From: Anthonomus grandis grandis
Lineage: Eukaryota > Arthropoda > Insecta > Coleoptera > Curculionidae
DNA: 64,000 nt
Assembly: GCF_022605725.1 (NCBI RefSeq)
Contig: NC_065552.1
Location: 35,227,879 to 35,291,878, forward strand
Reading direction: 5' to 3'
This document shows, piece after piece, positions 22,645-34,359 of the stretch (its first letter is position 1; every line of letters begins with the position of its first letter). Under the pieces are notes generated by a model that was not told where the DNA came from, ran no database searches, and saw only the letters and a program-made list of their open reading frames with translations. A program made the position numbers and the translations under genes.

Positions 22645-22819
22645 TATTTTGAAAACCAGGCACTTCCGACCATCAATATCCTATCTCAAACTACTTTTTT
22701 ATGGTTCCTGTATATACTGTAGCACTCTTGACCAATTGAAAGGGGGCACCCTGAATATCCCTTTCAGTTTAAAAATTAGAAAGGAATAGGAATAAAGTGA
22801 CATTTTTCTGGTATAATTG

Positions 22820-24970
22820 GACCAAATAAACCTAAAAAACACTATTTTCAGACGAGCAAGATACTATTAAAAAAATTAAATCATGATATAGAAAATAGAG
22901 GAAAATATTGAATTTTTCAGGGAGTTATAATAAACACTAAAATCTTTTATCAATAAAATCTCTTAGCCCAATATTTTTTTCAATATTTTCTTTCCACTTT
23001 CTTCTTATTTAATAAATTAATTAGTGGTAAAATGTTTTGGTTGTTATTGTTTAAGGTCTTATGAAACTCCGGCTTGGAACGAACGACAACCAATTTTTAC
23101 CAAAATTTCATTTTAATTTTACAATATTAAACAACGCTAACAATGGATTGGAGCCTTTTTTTCCTTTTTTCATTCATATTTCGACATTAATCCTTTTCCT
23201 TTCTACACGTGCTTGCTTCATGCTGCTTGCATTTTTAACTTATATTATCTAAAATTTTTATATAAGTTTTTTTTCACTTTAAATCGTCATTCTTATATTT
23301 TGTTATATTTGTTAATCGGTATTTACTTGGCCTAAACAGTTTCTGGCATCGCCTGAAGGCTGCATTGACATGGCCTTTTAGTTTTCATGCTCTATTACTA
23401 TTTACCGTATATATTATTGTAAATCTGTCATGAAAAATAATAATTTTTGTTTATTATTATTATAATTATTATTATTGAGTTTTTTTTTAGTTTTGGGTAT
23501 TTTTTACATCACAATTTTTTCAACTTATAACATCACTTATTTAAATCTACTATTAGATTTTTTAAGGAGTGAACTATCTTGATTGGACCTTGGAGCCTAC
23601 AGCTGATATCTCTTGTTAAGGTATGTTAAAGGCAAACAGTCTCGATGGTTGAATTTAGGAATTGAATGAAGTTTATATTAGAAGATCATCAACCGTATTT
23701 ACCAGCTCTAACACCAAGTGACTTCTTAGTTCCAAATTGAAAAAAAATATTTTTTGTTTCGAGGAAATACCTTAATTTTATTATTCTGTAGGCCTAAAAA
23801 ATTAGAGGAACATCTGCCAAAGGGTAAACTTCACTTTAAAAAAGAGTCATGTATGTCACCAGCTCTACTTTTCTGTGGCTCATTTTCTATTAATTCTTTT
23901 TAAATTTAAAAAATGAATGGTTACAGCAAAAACCAGAGTTCTTGACTTATGTAAAAGAAGTGTTAGCGTTAGGCAAGACAACAATACTGAATTGCATCTT
24001 ATGCAAGCCGAATGTGGTTTAGTCCTTTATTAAACAAAACTGTGAGCCTAAGAAATAATTAATTTTTCAAAAAACAGATCCTTGGATTTTTCACTATTTT
24101 AGAAATGTGAATAATTATCCAAGACCCATAATTTTTATTAGACTGAGTTCCCGACCCTTCTGTACTGAGTGAGTTATTTGTATGATGGGTTTGACATGAC
24201 CAATCTTCGAAAATAACCTTAAGGTCAACGCATCTATTGTCACGGTTATTTCAACAAACAAATCTTCACTTGGCCTTAATTTCATCAAGAAATGACTTAG
24301 ATTAAAATAGATAGGCAACTTGATTTGACCTTGTCAAGGTCGTGTAAAATTTAAATTAAAAGTCTGAGATTAAACATTGAGAGTATTCCGTTCAAACTTG
24401 ATTTAAAAATAAACTTGGAAGAAGAAGTTCAAGGTTAAGGGAAGCGTGTTTTTTAAGTTACAATTTCTCGAAAACTGTTGTTTATGGTTTACAGATTAGT
24501 GTTCAGTCCCCCTTATGTATACCTAGTTATGTTATATTACACGGGGTTACTTTTCTATAATCCTAAATAAACTACTAAGAAAATATAGAGAGGGTTTAAG
24601 AATTACTTTTATGTAAAGAACGTGACTTATATTTAATATAACCCGCCCCGCAACCACTAACAGGTGTTTAGCCGCACAAATTTCAGTCAGTCAAGCAGAA
24701 AAGTTAATTATTTTACCCTATCATCAACCGGATGATGTGTACCTACTGAAGGAAGTGTAACAGCTGCAAAACAACTTATATGCGAGGCAGGGGTGCACTT
24801 TTCATTATCCTTACTCCCCCCTGATTGTATTAGAGTTATAACTCTCATCTTCCCCAGCTGATTAAAGCAGCTGATATAAGTCGAAGATACACACAACTCG
24901 CGGAGAAAAGATTTAATTTTGAAAATTACCGTGTTTGATTTACTTTTTAATTAATATTAATATGTTTGCT
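22820..24970. other. No gene recognised
   Basis: A+T-rich sequence, including a TTATTATTATTATAATTATT microsatellite-like stretch near 23450. No domain, intron or repeat end recognised. Confidence 0.4.
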
Positions 24971-24972
24971 TT

Positions 24973-25128
24973 AGCCTGAATCCACATTGGTGCGTAATTA
25001 CGGATCCGTTGAGACCACGTGATTGCTGTCAGCCAATAACAGACCCGATTTTGCGTCTCTTATTGGCTAGTAGCAATCATGTGGTCCCGACGGATCCGTA
25101 ATGACGTATCAATGTGGATTCAGGCTTA
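24973..25128. repeat. Nearly palindromic MITE of about 156 bp
   Basis: The two halves are inverted copies: GCCTGAATCCACATTG at each end, then TACGGATCCGT and a CACGTGATTGC-like block. TTA or TA borders both sides. It belongs to the family of the element at 665-1058. No gene. Confidence 0.85.
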
Positions 25129-25129
25129 G

Positions 25130-26370
25130 TCATAAAATATTGATTTTAATTAATAATTACTTAGACTATTTAACTTAATGTTTTAACCCAAGATATAGTT
25201 TAATCTTAGTACATTGAAAGACTAGAATCATTAAATAACAACTTTGTGTGACTTCAACATGTGGTAAAGGGCAAGGGAGGTGCTTTGTTTACAAACATAT
25301 TTAGCGATTATTCTCTGTTGTCAAGTTTATACATATTTCCAAAAGAGGACATTTTCAGCTATATAGATAACACATAATATAAATGATTTGTATTGATTTT
25401 GGAGTAAAAATAATAATAAGTAAAAAGTTTTATCATAGGTAAAAATGACAAAAAACGTCGTCAAAATATCGTAATTTAAAGTACGTCACTCTGACGTTAT
25501 TTACTTGACGTCATTATCTCATGTCTTTTTAGACCACTGACGAGTGGTCACGGATCATCACGATTTATTGACGTTAATCTGACGAACTCTTGCTAGCTGG
25601 GTCGATTTGACATCATTGTCTGAAAGACGGTGAACTCAAATATCCTCGCCTATGATTTGCAGCTAGGCTTATTCTAGGCATTCAGTGTTCTAAGATGATA
25701 GATTTGCAGATTTTTTGTTATAACCATGTAATGATAAGTATCTAAGTACCAAAATAATCAAATATTCTAGCAGAAAAACCAAGTAAAATTAAAAAAAGCT
25801 CTAATAAGAGTCATTCAAGTCTGTCAATAAAAGTTATTTCAACTTCCAAATAATATCCCATAGAAAGTGCAGATCACAATTTTGTACGATGTTTTCTTCT
25901 TAATGCCCGTAATGTTAACACGCGCACTGATTTATTGACAATCTTGATCGCTTATACCGTATGCTTAACGGTCATATTTATAGGCAGTTGTTGTGGGGAA
26001 AAGTCACGTTCACGCCACCCACGGTAAAAAGTTAATACTCTTTAAAATGACCTGAACTCGATTTTAAGCATCGACCTCTTCTCTGCTTTTCATAATCCTA
26101 GACTTCAGAATGTTAGGTGGAAGTTTTTTTTCCCTACGGTTTTATGTCAAGTGATTTATTAGTTGCCTTTAGTTTATAATTGAAAAGACCTAGTGATTAT
26201 TTAAGGATTTTTTTTTAGATAGCGGGATAAAAGCAGGATATATTTAAATAAGTTCTATGGACTTTTCAAAATATTTTTTGTAATATTTGATATAGAGAAA
26301 CCAACGTATAAATTGACCCAGTCATATCTCTCCTTATATTAAACTATAGACAATTTTTTACCTAGTTAGG
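25130..26370. other. No gene; cluster of TGACG words at 25440-25600
   Basis: No coding signal. The segment 25455-25600 contains about seven TGACG or CGTCA words, including one perfect TGACGTCA palindrome (25506-25513). Whether this is regulatory or a decayed repeat is not clear. Confidence 0.4.
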
Positions 26371-26379
26371 AATCCCACA

Positions 26380-26730
26380 CTTATTAAAGCGGTTAAAAAT
26401 GGGAATTATAATTAAACTGAAATAGAACTCCTAGATCTTTAATCTCAGTGACTCGACTTAGTTTAGAATTTTTAATATGATACTGGTTTAAAATTAAACT
26501 CACTTTTCTAGTAAAAGAGTTTTACTATATCAAACCATGGCACACACCTATCCAAATCCTACTGTACCCGAACACAGTCTTGATGTATTTTGATCTCTTT
26601 ATAGAGTCTTCAACCAAGGGTTAGAGAGACAATCTGACAGGAGGTCAATAAAGCACAAAAACAGCCGAGCATCCAAATTACTTCCTTGTGGTATTCTTGA
26701 GGTTGCTATAAATGTGTTTGATCTTAACGA
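26380..26730 (-). pseudogene. LINE reverse transcriptase fragment (Jockey-like)
   Basis: From about 26705 downward the minus strand reads RIPQGSNLDARLFLCFIDLL, the region with the PQGS motif of reverse transcriptases, and at about 26505-26410 VSLILNQYHIKNSKLSRVTE followed by IKDLGVLFQFNYNSHF, the characteristic KDLGV thumb motif. The catalytic DD segment between is missing or scrambled. A similar tail is found at 42225-43195. Confidence 0.65.
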
Positions 26731-26734
26731 GCTA

Positions 26735-27640
26735 ACCAGGATACATTAGGTTTATTCTAGCATCAATTTTAAACGGTTGGAAACTATCAGAAGCATGCGC
26801 ATTTTCCTGATGGCGTTCAGGCACACAAATCGCTCTTCTGATCGGAATCAGTCAAAAGATTTTGCGGATTTTGCCCGGATTTTCAGTTTGTGACTTGCGC
26901 AGTAGATTTGTTTGTGTAATGTTTTTTTTCTTGTTTGAGGTTATCATAAATTTGGGCTGTGAGTGTGCTATAAAAGGAAAAAGCTTAAAAAAGGATAGAA
27001 AATCACTGAATATAGGTACGTTGTGTTCATTTAAGTGCAATTGTGCAATTAATAAAAGGTCGAATAAAGAATCTTTTATCATTAGTGGTTAACAGAGTAA
27101 TATTTTATTTAAAATCAATTTTTTGTTTTAATAGTTATCTAATATCTAATCTATGTCAGACTCATCAAGCGATTCAGATACGGACACTTAACGGAGTACT
27201 TAAATAAAAATAAACAACAAGGCAGAAAAACTTATTTGACAATTGACATGACATTTTCCGTTGATTTTCCCGACGAAAAAGCGTTCTAGCAAAAAACCAG
27301 TTTGCGAATTGAACATGCGCACTAAAGCAGTACGATAAACTGGTGTAAAACCATCCAAAACTATACGCTAGAATAAACCTATTAATTTCCGCACCCATGC
27401 GGGCCAATCAGATCACGGATCGCCTTCGGATTTTGTTGGCCGGCATCGTCGAAATAATCGGCTATTGATGTGGTGTGCTAACCTCACTTTCAGTTTTCAG
27501 CTTTGAGTTTTTGAACCGTTTTGTTGTTTATTTACAATTTGTGCGACCAAGAGTAATTATTATTACTTATATTATCTTGTTGCCTTGTAAATTCAAAATA
27601 GCACTTTATATTTACATTAATTTAAACACCTTTATTCGGC
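26735..27640. other. No clear gene; possible 5' end of MULE copy 2
   Basis: Open frames of 75-77 codons on both strands show no domain. Near 27362-27410 a stretch resembling the MULE end (CTATACGCTAGAATAAACC, later GGCCAATCAGA) may be the diverged left terminus of the MULE copy whose gene starts at 27645. Confidence 0.35.
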
Positions 27641-27644
27641 GAAC

Positions 27645-28060
27645 ATGGATATAAACACGTAAGTGCTTTTAAAATTAAGTGAAATTGTATTGAACAGTAC
27701 ATAGTTTTTTAGGGATAATAAACTAATATGTGCAAATTGTGGAAAGTCATTTTATTCTACTTTGTACAACATTGTATAGGCATATACCGAGTAAAATAGA
27801 TAGCAAACACGTTATTTGCTCCCTTTGCCTAGACGAAGAGAAGTTTACATCCTATGATTCTTTAATAAGACTTTTCATTGATATACATATTAAAGAATCA
27901 GTTTTAAATTTTAGGCAGAGTTTGAAGTTTGGAGGTCTCCAGAAAACAGAGAGGTAGATTACGCTCTTTACCGAATATAGAAATCTGCCAATGGAGAAGA
28001 ATGTATTTACTATAATTATCATACAAGTGATTCGCCTTTTGACCTAGTTAGTTTTATAAT
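27645..28060 (+). pseudogene. Second copy of the MULE gene, 5' part only
   Basis: The first exon is again exactly 14 nt (ATGGATATAAACAC, 27645-27658, donor GTAAGT). The second starts at 27713 after TTTTTTAG and stays in frame: DNKLICANCGKSFYSTLY. After a short frame break come HVICSLCLDEEKFTSYDSL, IKESVLNFR and, further on, VDYALYRI and ANGEECIYYNYHTSDS. These parallel the zinc-finger N-terminus at 8578-8937. The copy is cut off at about 28060, where a mariner element follows on the opposite strand. No catalytic domain or SWIM finger was found nearby. Confidence 0.72.
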
Positions 28061-28108
28061 TATTTCAGTTGGTATTTTTTTTAATAATTAATCATGTTTT
28101 AGGATATG

Positions 28109-29163
28109 TCAGTACTCCTCCTGAGGCAAGATACACTTTTGCCAACGCCGTTTCCACTGTTGGTATGATCGCTGGAAGTATTCAGGTGTTAGGCTCTTCA
28201 ATTGCCGTGTCGTTTCGGACTTGATGGCTTCCACATCACCCAAGTGCCGCCCCCAAAGCACCACTTTGCGTTTGGGGAATAGAAAAAAGTCACAAGGGGC
28301 TAAATCGGGTGAATAAGGCGGGTGTTTTGTTACAATGATTGAGCTCCTAGCCGAAAACTTACGCACAACGAGAGATGTGTGAACAGGCGCGTTGTCGTGA
28401 TGAAGGATCAACTTGCTCCCTTGAGCCAAATCCGGCCGAACTCTGAGACGACGCAAAACTTGAACGTAGAAATTCCTGTTCACTGTCTGGCCGGGAGAAA
28501 CAAATTTCTGGTGAACAATGCCCCGAATTTCAATCAAAGAAAACAATCAACATTGTTTTCACATTGAGCCTTGATTTTCGCGACTTTTTTGTTCTCGGAT
28601 CTCCTGCTTGCTTCCACTCCTTGCTTTGAGATTTCAGCTCTACGTCGAATTCGTAGAACCATGATTCATCTCCAGTGATGACCCTATCAAGAAACTCGCC
28701 CCTGTTCTTTGCCTCCATTCAATCCTGACAATAACCAACCCTCCTTGCTTTCTGATCTGGAGTCAAGATCTTCGGAACGATTTTTGCACACAATTTTTTC
28801 ACTTTAGGTGTTCCTGTGGACGATTGTTTTAGGTATTGAGAGTTCCTCAGCTATCATCCTAAGTGTGAATCGACGGTCATTAAGGACACAACCACGAATT
28901 CGTTCAACGTTTTCCTCAAAAGTCGATGTGGAGTGGCGTCCTGACCGTTGGTCATCTTTCACGTCTTCTCGGCCTTCCCATAACCTTTTCAACCACTTGT
29001 TGACAGTTGGTTCCTTTAGAGAATTGTCTCCGTAAACTTGTTTCAAACACTCGAAAATTTCACGACCATTCTTGTCTACCTTTGCAAGAAACTTGATGTT
29101 AATTCGCTGTTCCTCAATCAGAGAGAGCTTCATGCCGACTGCAGGTAGAACAAGGGTTCGCAA
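28109..29163 (-). pseudogene. Mariner transposase (DD34D)
   Basis: Read from 29163: a paired helix-turn-helix region (IEEQRINIKFLAKV, FECLKQVYGDNSLKEPTVNK, REDVKDDQRSGRHSTS), then after breaks ITGDESWFYEFD with the first catalytic aspartate (about 28675), then ILHHDNAPVHTS and PPYSPDLAPCDFFLFPK with the second and third. The spacing between the last two is 34 residues, the classic mariner signature. The frame is broken between 28800 and 28720 and again near 28530-28560. The C-terminus ends at 28109. It is clearly a different subfamily from the DD41D copies. The inverted ends were not identified with confidence. Confidence 0.88.
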
Positions 29164-29416
29164 AACGCTCTGGCATGGCGTCTCGAACTGAGCGTTCAGT
29201 GGATGGTATAGAAAGAGGAAACCGCCGGGCCGCCTCTCCCAAACACTAGTATGTCACGTGCTCCAAACGATTGGCGATCACCTGCGAAGCGGGCAATATT
29301 CAAAATTCAATTAGGCGGAGGCAGTCGTATAGAGAACGTATATGGTGTTCGAAAATTTTAACGCGCTAAAAATTATCATTATATTTATTTGCTTACAGGT
29401 AACAGTGCTAGTAAGT

Positions 29417-31187
29417 ATGCCGTGCGACTATAAAATAAAAACCAATCGGCAATCTTGGAGTGACCTGTCCATGAAAAATGCAATCGAGGCTGTTCAGCAA
29501 AATAAAATGGGTTGGCTTTTAGCCTTCAAGAGATTTGGTGTTCCTCAGGCGACCCTTAGACGACATGCATTAGGAAAGAACAAATCATTTAATGCCACTG
29601 ATAAAGGATTAGGCAGATGCAAACCTACTTTTCCCCCTGAAATTAAAAGGCAGCTAGTTAATCATTTCAAATTACTAGAAACACGACTTTTTGGTTTAAC
29701 TCGTAAATACGTTCAAAGCTTAGCTTTCCAGTTGGCCGAAAGAAATAAATTTGCCCATATTTTCAATGTAGAAAAACAAAGAGCTGGACAAGAATGGCAA
29801 ACCGGATTTTTAAATAGGAATTTTAATATTTCAGTACGCAAACCCACAGAACCGACTTCAGCGGCTATGGCTCAAGCGTTTAAGGTTGAGAAATTCTTTA
29901 GGGCATATCAAGAACTGTTGGATACACACAACTTTTCACCGGATAGAATTTATAATATGCATGAATCGGGTCTGTCCACGGTTCAGAGACCACAGATTAG
30001 CAACAGCTGGTCGGAAGCAAGTCGGATGCTTAACAAGTGCTGAACGTGGATCTCATGTTAGTGTTGTTTGTTGCATGAATGCAACAGGCTCTTATATTCC
30101 ACCATGTTTAATATTCCCGAGGAAAATTTTAAAAAATGAGCTTTTGGATGGAGCTCCAACTGGCACTCTTGAAATTGCACAGGAATCAGGTTGAATGACC
30201 ACAGATTTATTTTTCAAATGGCTCAAACACTTTCAAACCTATGCAAAGACTAATCTTAGTGAAAAGGTTCTCCTCATCCTCGAGGGTCATGATAGTCACA
30301 AAGGATTAGAATCACTCACATATCCTAAAGACAATGGTATAGTCATATTATGTCTGCCATCACATTGCACCCATCGGATGCAACCTTTGGATGTATGCTT
30401 TTATGGACCTTTAAAAACCTACTTCAATCAGGAAATATCAAAGTGGTTAAGGCTTCATCCAGGCCGCGTAGTGACTCATCTGCAGATAGGGAATTTATTT
30501 AATCAGGCATATAGCAAATCCGCTACCGTGCAAAAAGCTTGCCAAGGATTTAAAAACACTGGTCTTTGGCCTATTGCTTCCGATATCTTTCCAAAATACA
30601 TGTTTCAGCCTGCCGAGACAACAAATGTTCCAATAATGACTTTTGAACCTATATGTCCATAGAGATATCAGCAAGCTCAAGATCTGATAATAATGAAACT
30701 GCTTCTACCCTACCAGATGAAATAATCCGTGATAAACAGAAGCCTGGACCGTCTAAAGATGCTTTGCTCGTTCCGCTCGAAGTTTTATCACCTATACCGC
30801 AAGGAAATCTAGTCAAAGGTCAAGGAAAGAGAAGACCAAAGAAGCAACAAACTCATTTAGTCCTCACTTCTACGCCAAATGTGGTGGAGGTAAAAGCCAA
30901 AAATGACACTAAAGTCGTCTCCGAAATAAAAAAGAGAAGGGTTGCAAGAATTGTATTTGATTACAATGAGAATGACAAAGATGATGAAGATCCATTTGAC
31001 GCAAAAGTGATACGCAAATAGACGAAGACGATTGCCCTTGTACAACGACCTGTATTCGCGTTCGAAACCTGGTGAGAACTGGTTACGATGTAAGGTATGT
31101 TCACAGTGGGCTCATGCTATTTGCGCCGACGTGCCTCAAAAGACAAAAATGTTTATTTGCGAACTATGTGTTCCTGATTCAAAGTAG
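29417..31187 (+). pseudogene. Pogo-type transposase with C-terminal PHD finger
   Basis: Starting at MPCDYKIK (29417), the protein has a Pipsqueak-like helix-turn-helix (MKNAIEAVQQNKMGWLLAF, RFGVPQATLRRHALG), a CENP-B-like second helix-turn-helix (LTRKYVQSLAFQLAERNKF, FLNRNFNISVRKP), then the DDE domain: NMHESGLSTVQ, LEGHDSHKG, CLPSHCTHRMQPLDVCFYGP, and TGLWPIASDIF. A low-complexity linker follows, then, after a frameshift near 31035, cysteines of a zinc finger of PHD type (RCKVCSQWAHAICADV, FICELCVPDSK) and a stop at 31187. Two catalytic positions are altered: histidine for aspartate in the NxDE motif and glutamate for aspartate in LDGHxSH. There is a frameshift near 29990 and a TGA at 30192. 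Not functional. Confidence 0.88.
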
Positions 31188-31189
31188 TT

Positions 31190-33085
31190 TTGGTGTATGT
31201 CATTTTATCCATAGAACATATGTCAAGTTATTTTCATTCTGTTACATTTTAGTGTTCAGCTTTTAACTTTTTATACCTTTACAATTATTTGCAAAATATT
31301 TTGTTACATGAAAAGTTGATGTGTCAAAGATATTTGTTACATATTTTGACCTTGTTCACTGTTTAAAGTTTTATGGAGCAATATGAAAACTGTATGTCAT
31401 TTTGTCCATAGTTCCCATATATTTAAGATTAATCTACAGTTCTCATCACCAACAAAAGTTGATATTTAAAACTAATACTTAACTTAAGCGGCACTCTGCA
31501 AAAACTCTTTTAAGGTTATCTAATCACTTAATCCCCAAAAGACATGTAGTTTTCAAGCCGGCGATCCTATTACCCTCCTTGTCTATTGCCTTGCCTGAAG
31601 TAGCCACTTCATCCACTCACGTTTCATTAATACCCATAAAAATGCCCTCGTTTTAGAACCACCAACATTTTCCCAATACCTAAAACTGTTTAAGTAGTCA
31701 TTAAAAAGCAGTTCATGTCTGCTCGAATCCAAAAACGATTTATTAATTCAACGCAGGAATGTAATGAAACAAAATCGAACCGGGAAACTTGTTAGAATTA
31801 ATTTGTGTTACTTTAAATAATGAGAATCTTATTCTGTGTTTTTTTTTTATGGTATAAGTGCTCTGTGACGGTACTTAAGATAAGGACTACCCTATTCTCC
31901 CACGTGAACTAGTGAGGTTTAAACTAAGGTTAAAAGGGACCTTTCGACGAATAACATTAAATTAATCAGCTTAAAAACATACGTCAATAAAGTAATTAAT
32001 TCTATTAATACTCTACATTAAATTAATTTGTTAACAAATAAATTAATTATAGCAAAACAACAATAAAACGTACGAGGAACCACCAAAGTAAAATCGTAAA
32101 ATTCTAGCACACATTGATTCTCATGACGTTAAAACTTTTACATGACAGACGTCATTTGTTTCAGCTTAAGCCACGTTTACATTATTGCCTAAAATTAAAG
32201 CACCGTTTACAGGTAATAAATTACACAGAAATAGTGTATGCATTACAGTTCGATTTGTTTGAGGATAGATTGTGTTGGTTTCTTAGAAATCTACCAGGAG
32301 CAAAAAAACTGACAAATAAAAACTGGTCTGCATAATCAACATAAGTATTTAAAAATAAACATATGATTATAATTATTATGTTTCTTTTTCTTTACATTTT
32401 TCTTCACATGTAACAAAAATACACTCCTAAGTCATTAATTATATTAACACTCCTAATTAATGTAGAACCTAAATACTATTATCATTAATAGAAGTTTTAA
32501 CACAACATATGCTTTATTAAAAAATTATAAAGTTTGAGGAGAATTATTAATATAGGTTAAAATATTACACACCTAATTATTATTACTGACCCCTTCTACC
32601 CTATTAATTATTTATATACATATAATTAACTACACTATCAAGTGTTTAGGTTTTTTTTCAATATTTAATAAAAACTTTAACTTTAAATAAGGTATTTACA
32701 GTATAAAAAGGATTTAATTATCATTTTTAAATCTCGAAAGCAATATAAACATTAATTAGAATGGACACGCATGTTCCTTTTCAATGTAATTTTTTTTATT
32801 TGCTTTCAATAGAGATTTTCATTAAGATAAAAATTTCATAAGTAAACAAAAAATATTCGAGAGAACACAAATGGGAACCTGTTCGAGCTCTGTAGGCGTT
32901 TGAACATTTTAAACTCGATTCTTGCAACCTGCGGAGGCCTCGTATCTGATTCACACTGATCAAATTCAAAGTGCAGCCTAACGTAATCTATAATTTATGT
33001 TATATTATAAGGAAAATCTTAAGCGGCTTTTTTGTATTTAATTTGAAGTTGTAGCTGCGTACACGTAAAGTCTAAATAGAAGACT
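31190..33085. other. No gene recognised
   Basis: A+T-rich. A GTATGTCATTTTRTCCATAG word occurs at 31194 and 31391, perhaps part of the pogo 3' region. Otherwise nothing recognisable. Confidence 0.4.
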
Positions 33086-33090
33086 AATAT

Positions 33091-33131
33091 GTTATAGCAA
33101 AACGCTTTCGGCTGCTAAGCCATCATCAGTA
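33091..33131 (-). ncRNA. Degenerate hammerhead-like motif
   Basis: On the minus strand: CTGATGA (33129-33123), one unpaired T, stem II GGCT/AGCC with a 4-nt loop, GAAA, a possible 2-bp stem III (GC/GC around a T-rich loop), then TA. Stem I pairs over only two positions, so this copy may be inactive. Confidence 0.4.
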
Positions 33132-33309
33132 CTACGTTTGTATTTTTTTTTACATGTAAGTCTTTTATTTTTTGTGTTTTTGATATCATTTTCTTAGTAT
33201 TTAATATAATTATATATAGAATTGGCGTATACAGTATAAGAACGTCATGAGAAATTGGTTGAAATTGTGAGTAGCCTGTGCCATATTCTCTCTTTACAGC
33301 CACCTTATA

Positions 33310-33760
33310 CTCTTGAATGTCAAATAAGCCTTGAAAAATCTTATAACATTAACTGACAATCCAAAATATTGCAACTTTGCTAATAACAGGTGGTTTACGG
33401 TGTCGAATGCCTTGCTAAAATCAAGAAACGCCATGCAAGTGCAACATTTACGTTCTTCATGAGATTGAACATCATTTGTATCGTTTTGTCATCATTTGTC
33501 AATCGTAGACAAAAACCTGATTGGCAAAATGGTAAGATATTATTGATCTCTGCAAATTGTCAGATACATGCTTACCATTAATTTTAGAAACAATGGGTAA
33601 TATGCGAATGGGTCTGCGATTTTTAAGTTTTGAAGTATTTCTAATTTTTGCCACTGGCTTAACAATAGCCTTTTTCCATACCGTAGGATAAGTGCTTTCA
33701 ATAATTCAGGAGTACATCCAGGTCATGATCTTCAGCAAAGTGTTGATACAAAAAGGCAAT
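33310..33760 (-). pseudogene. LINE reverse transcriptase fragment
   Basis: Minus-strand pieces: VWKKAIVKPVAK type start near 33680, NRRPIRILPIVSKI at about 33620, ILPFCQSGFCLRLTNDDKTI at about 33535 and NVALAWRFLILARHS at about 33440. This is the fingers and early palm of a Jockey/CR1-type RT, with the motif A block (normally LDFSKAFD) mutated. The catalytic DD region is absent. Several frame changes. Region 33760-34050 could be further linker but is too decayed. Confidence 0.6.
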
Positions 33761-34109
33761 CTCAACTTTAAGTCTCTTCTGGAAGGAAATGCCATCTACT
33801 TTCGCTGCATTTGATTTCAAATTAGAAAATAATTCAAAACGAAAAAGTTCAGTCTTATTAGTAAATCTACTATTTTTCTAAAAATATAATAATTCTAGTA
33901 AAGTAGAATCAGGCAAATTAGATGAAGTTAGTTTTTCTCTAATGACAGCATGTTTAGTAAGATTTCGTTGCTATCTGTAGTCCTGTAAGTGCACCTCTGA
34001 CAAGCCTTGTCTATCATTTTAGTTAAAGTATTAATATTTTAAATTATCCACGAATTAATTCTTTAAATTATTACTACTGCAAACGAGCAAGTAACATTTT
34101 AGGATTAAG

Positions 34110-34350
34110 GATGGTGTTCAAATGAGCCACCGTTTTTTCTCACGCACAACATATATCGTCTGATTACTGCTTTACAAAATTTTCTTAATTCTATTAACAA
34201 CTTCTATAATAGCTTCAGTAATATAATAGCTTCTATAATATCTCAGCTCCTCTCGATTTTATATAACACATTTTTTAAAGTAAAAAAAGTCAAGTGTTGT
34301 TATGTCAGGGGATCTCGCAGGCCATTTTACTGTATCAAACATATTGTAGC
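34110..34350 (-). pseudogene. 3' end of a mariner-like transposase
   Basis: At about 34325 the minus strand reads KWPARSPDITTLDFF, the third catalytic region of the same group as 21025-21760, then continues to a C-terminus with CVRKNGGSFEHHP at about 34125. Everything upstream is missing. Confidence 0.65.
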
Positions 34351-34359
34351 GTTTTTACT

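Larger units (their letters stand above)
19461..22753 (-). mobile_element. DD41D mariner-like element interrupted by a second element
   Basis: The proposed ends are CAGGGTTATTC at 19461, preceded by TA, and CACCCTG at 22747-22753. The transposase runs from 20628 to 19561, and 12 bp upstream of its ATG the element at 20642-22644 is inserted. The roughly 100 bp from 22646 to 22753 would be the displaced 5' end. The right end is less certain, because no TA follows it directly. A 42-bp direct repeat, about 83 percent identical, flanks the whole block (19419-19460 and 22772-22813). Confidence 0.55.
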
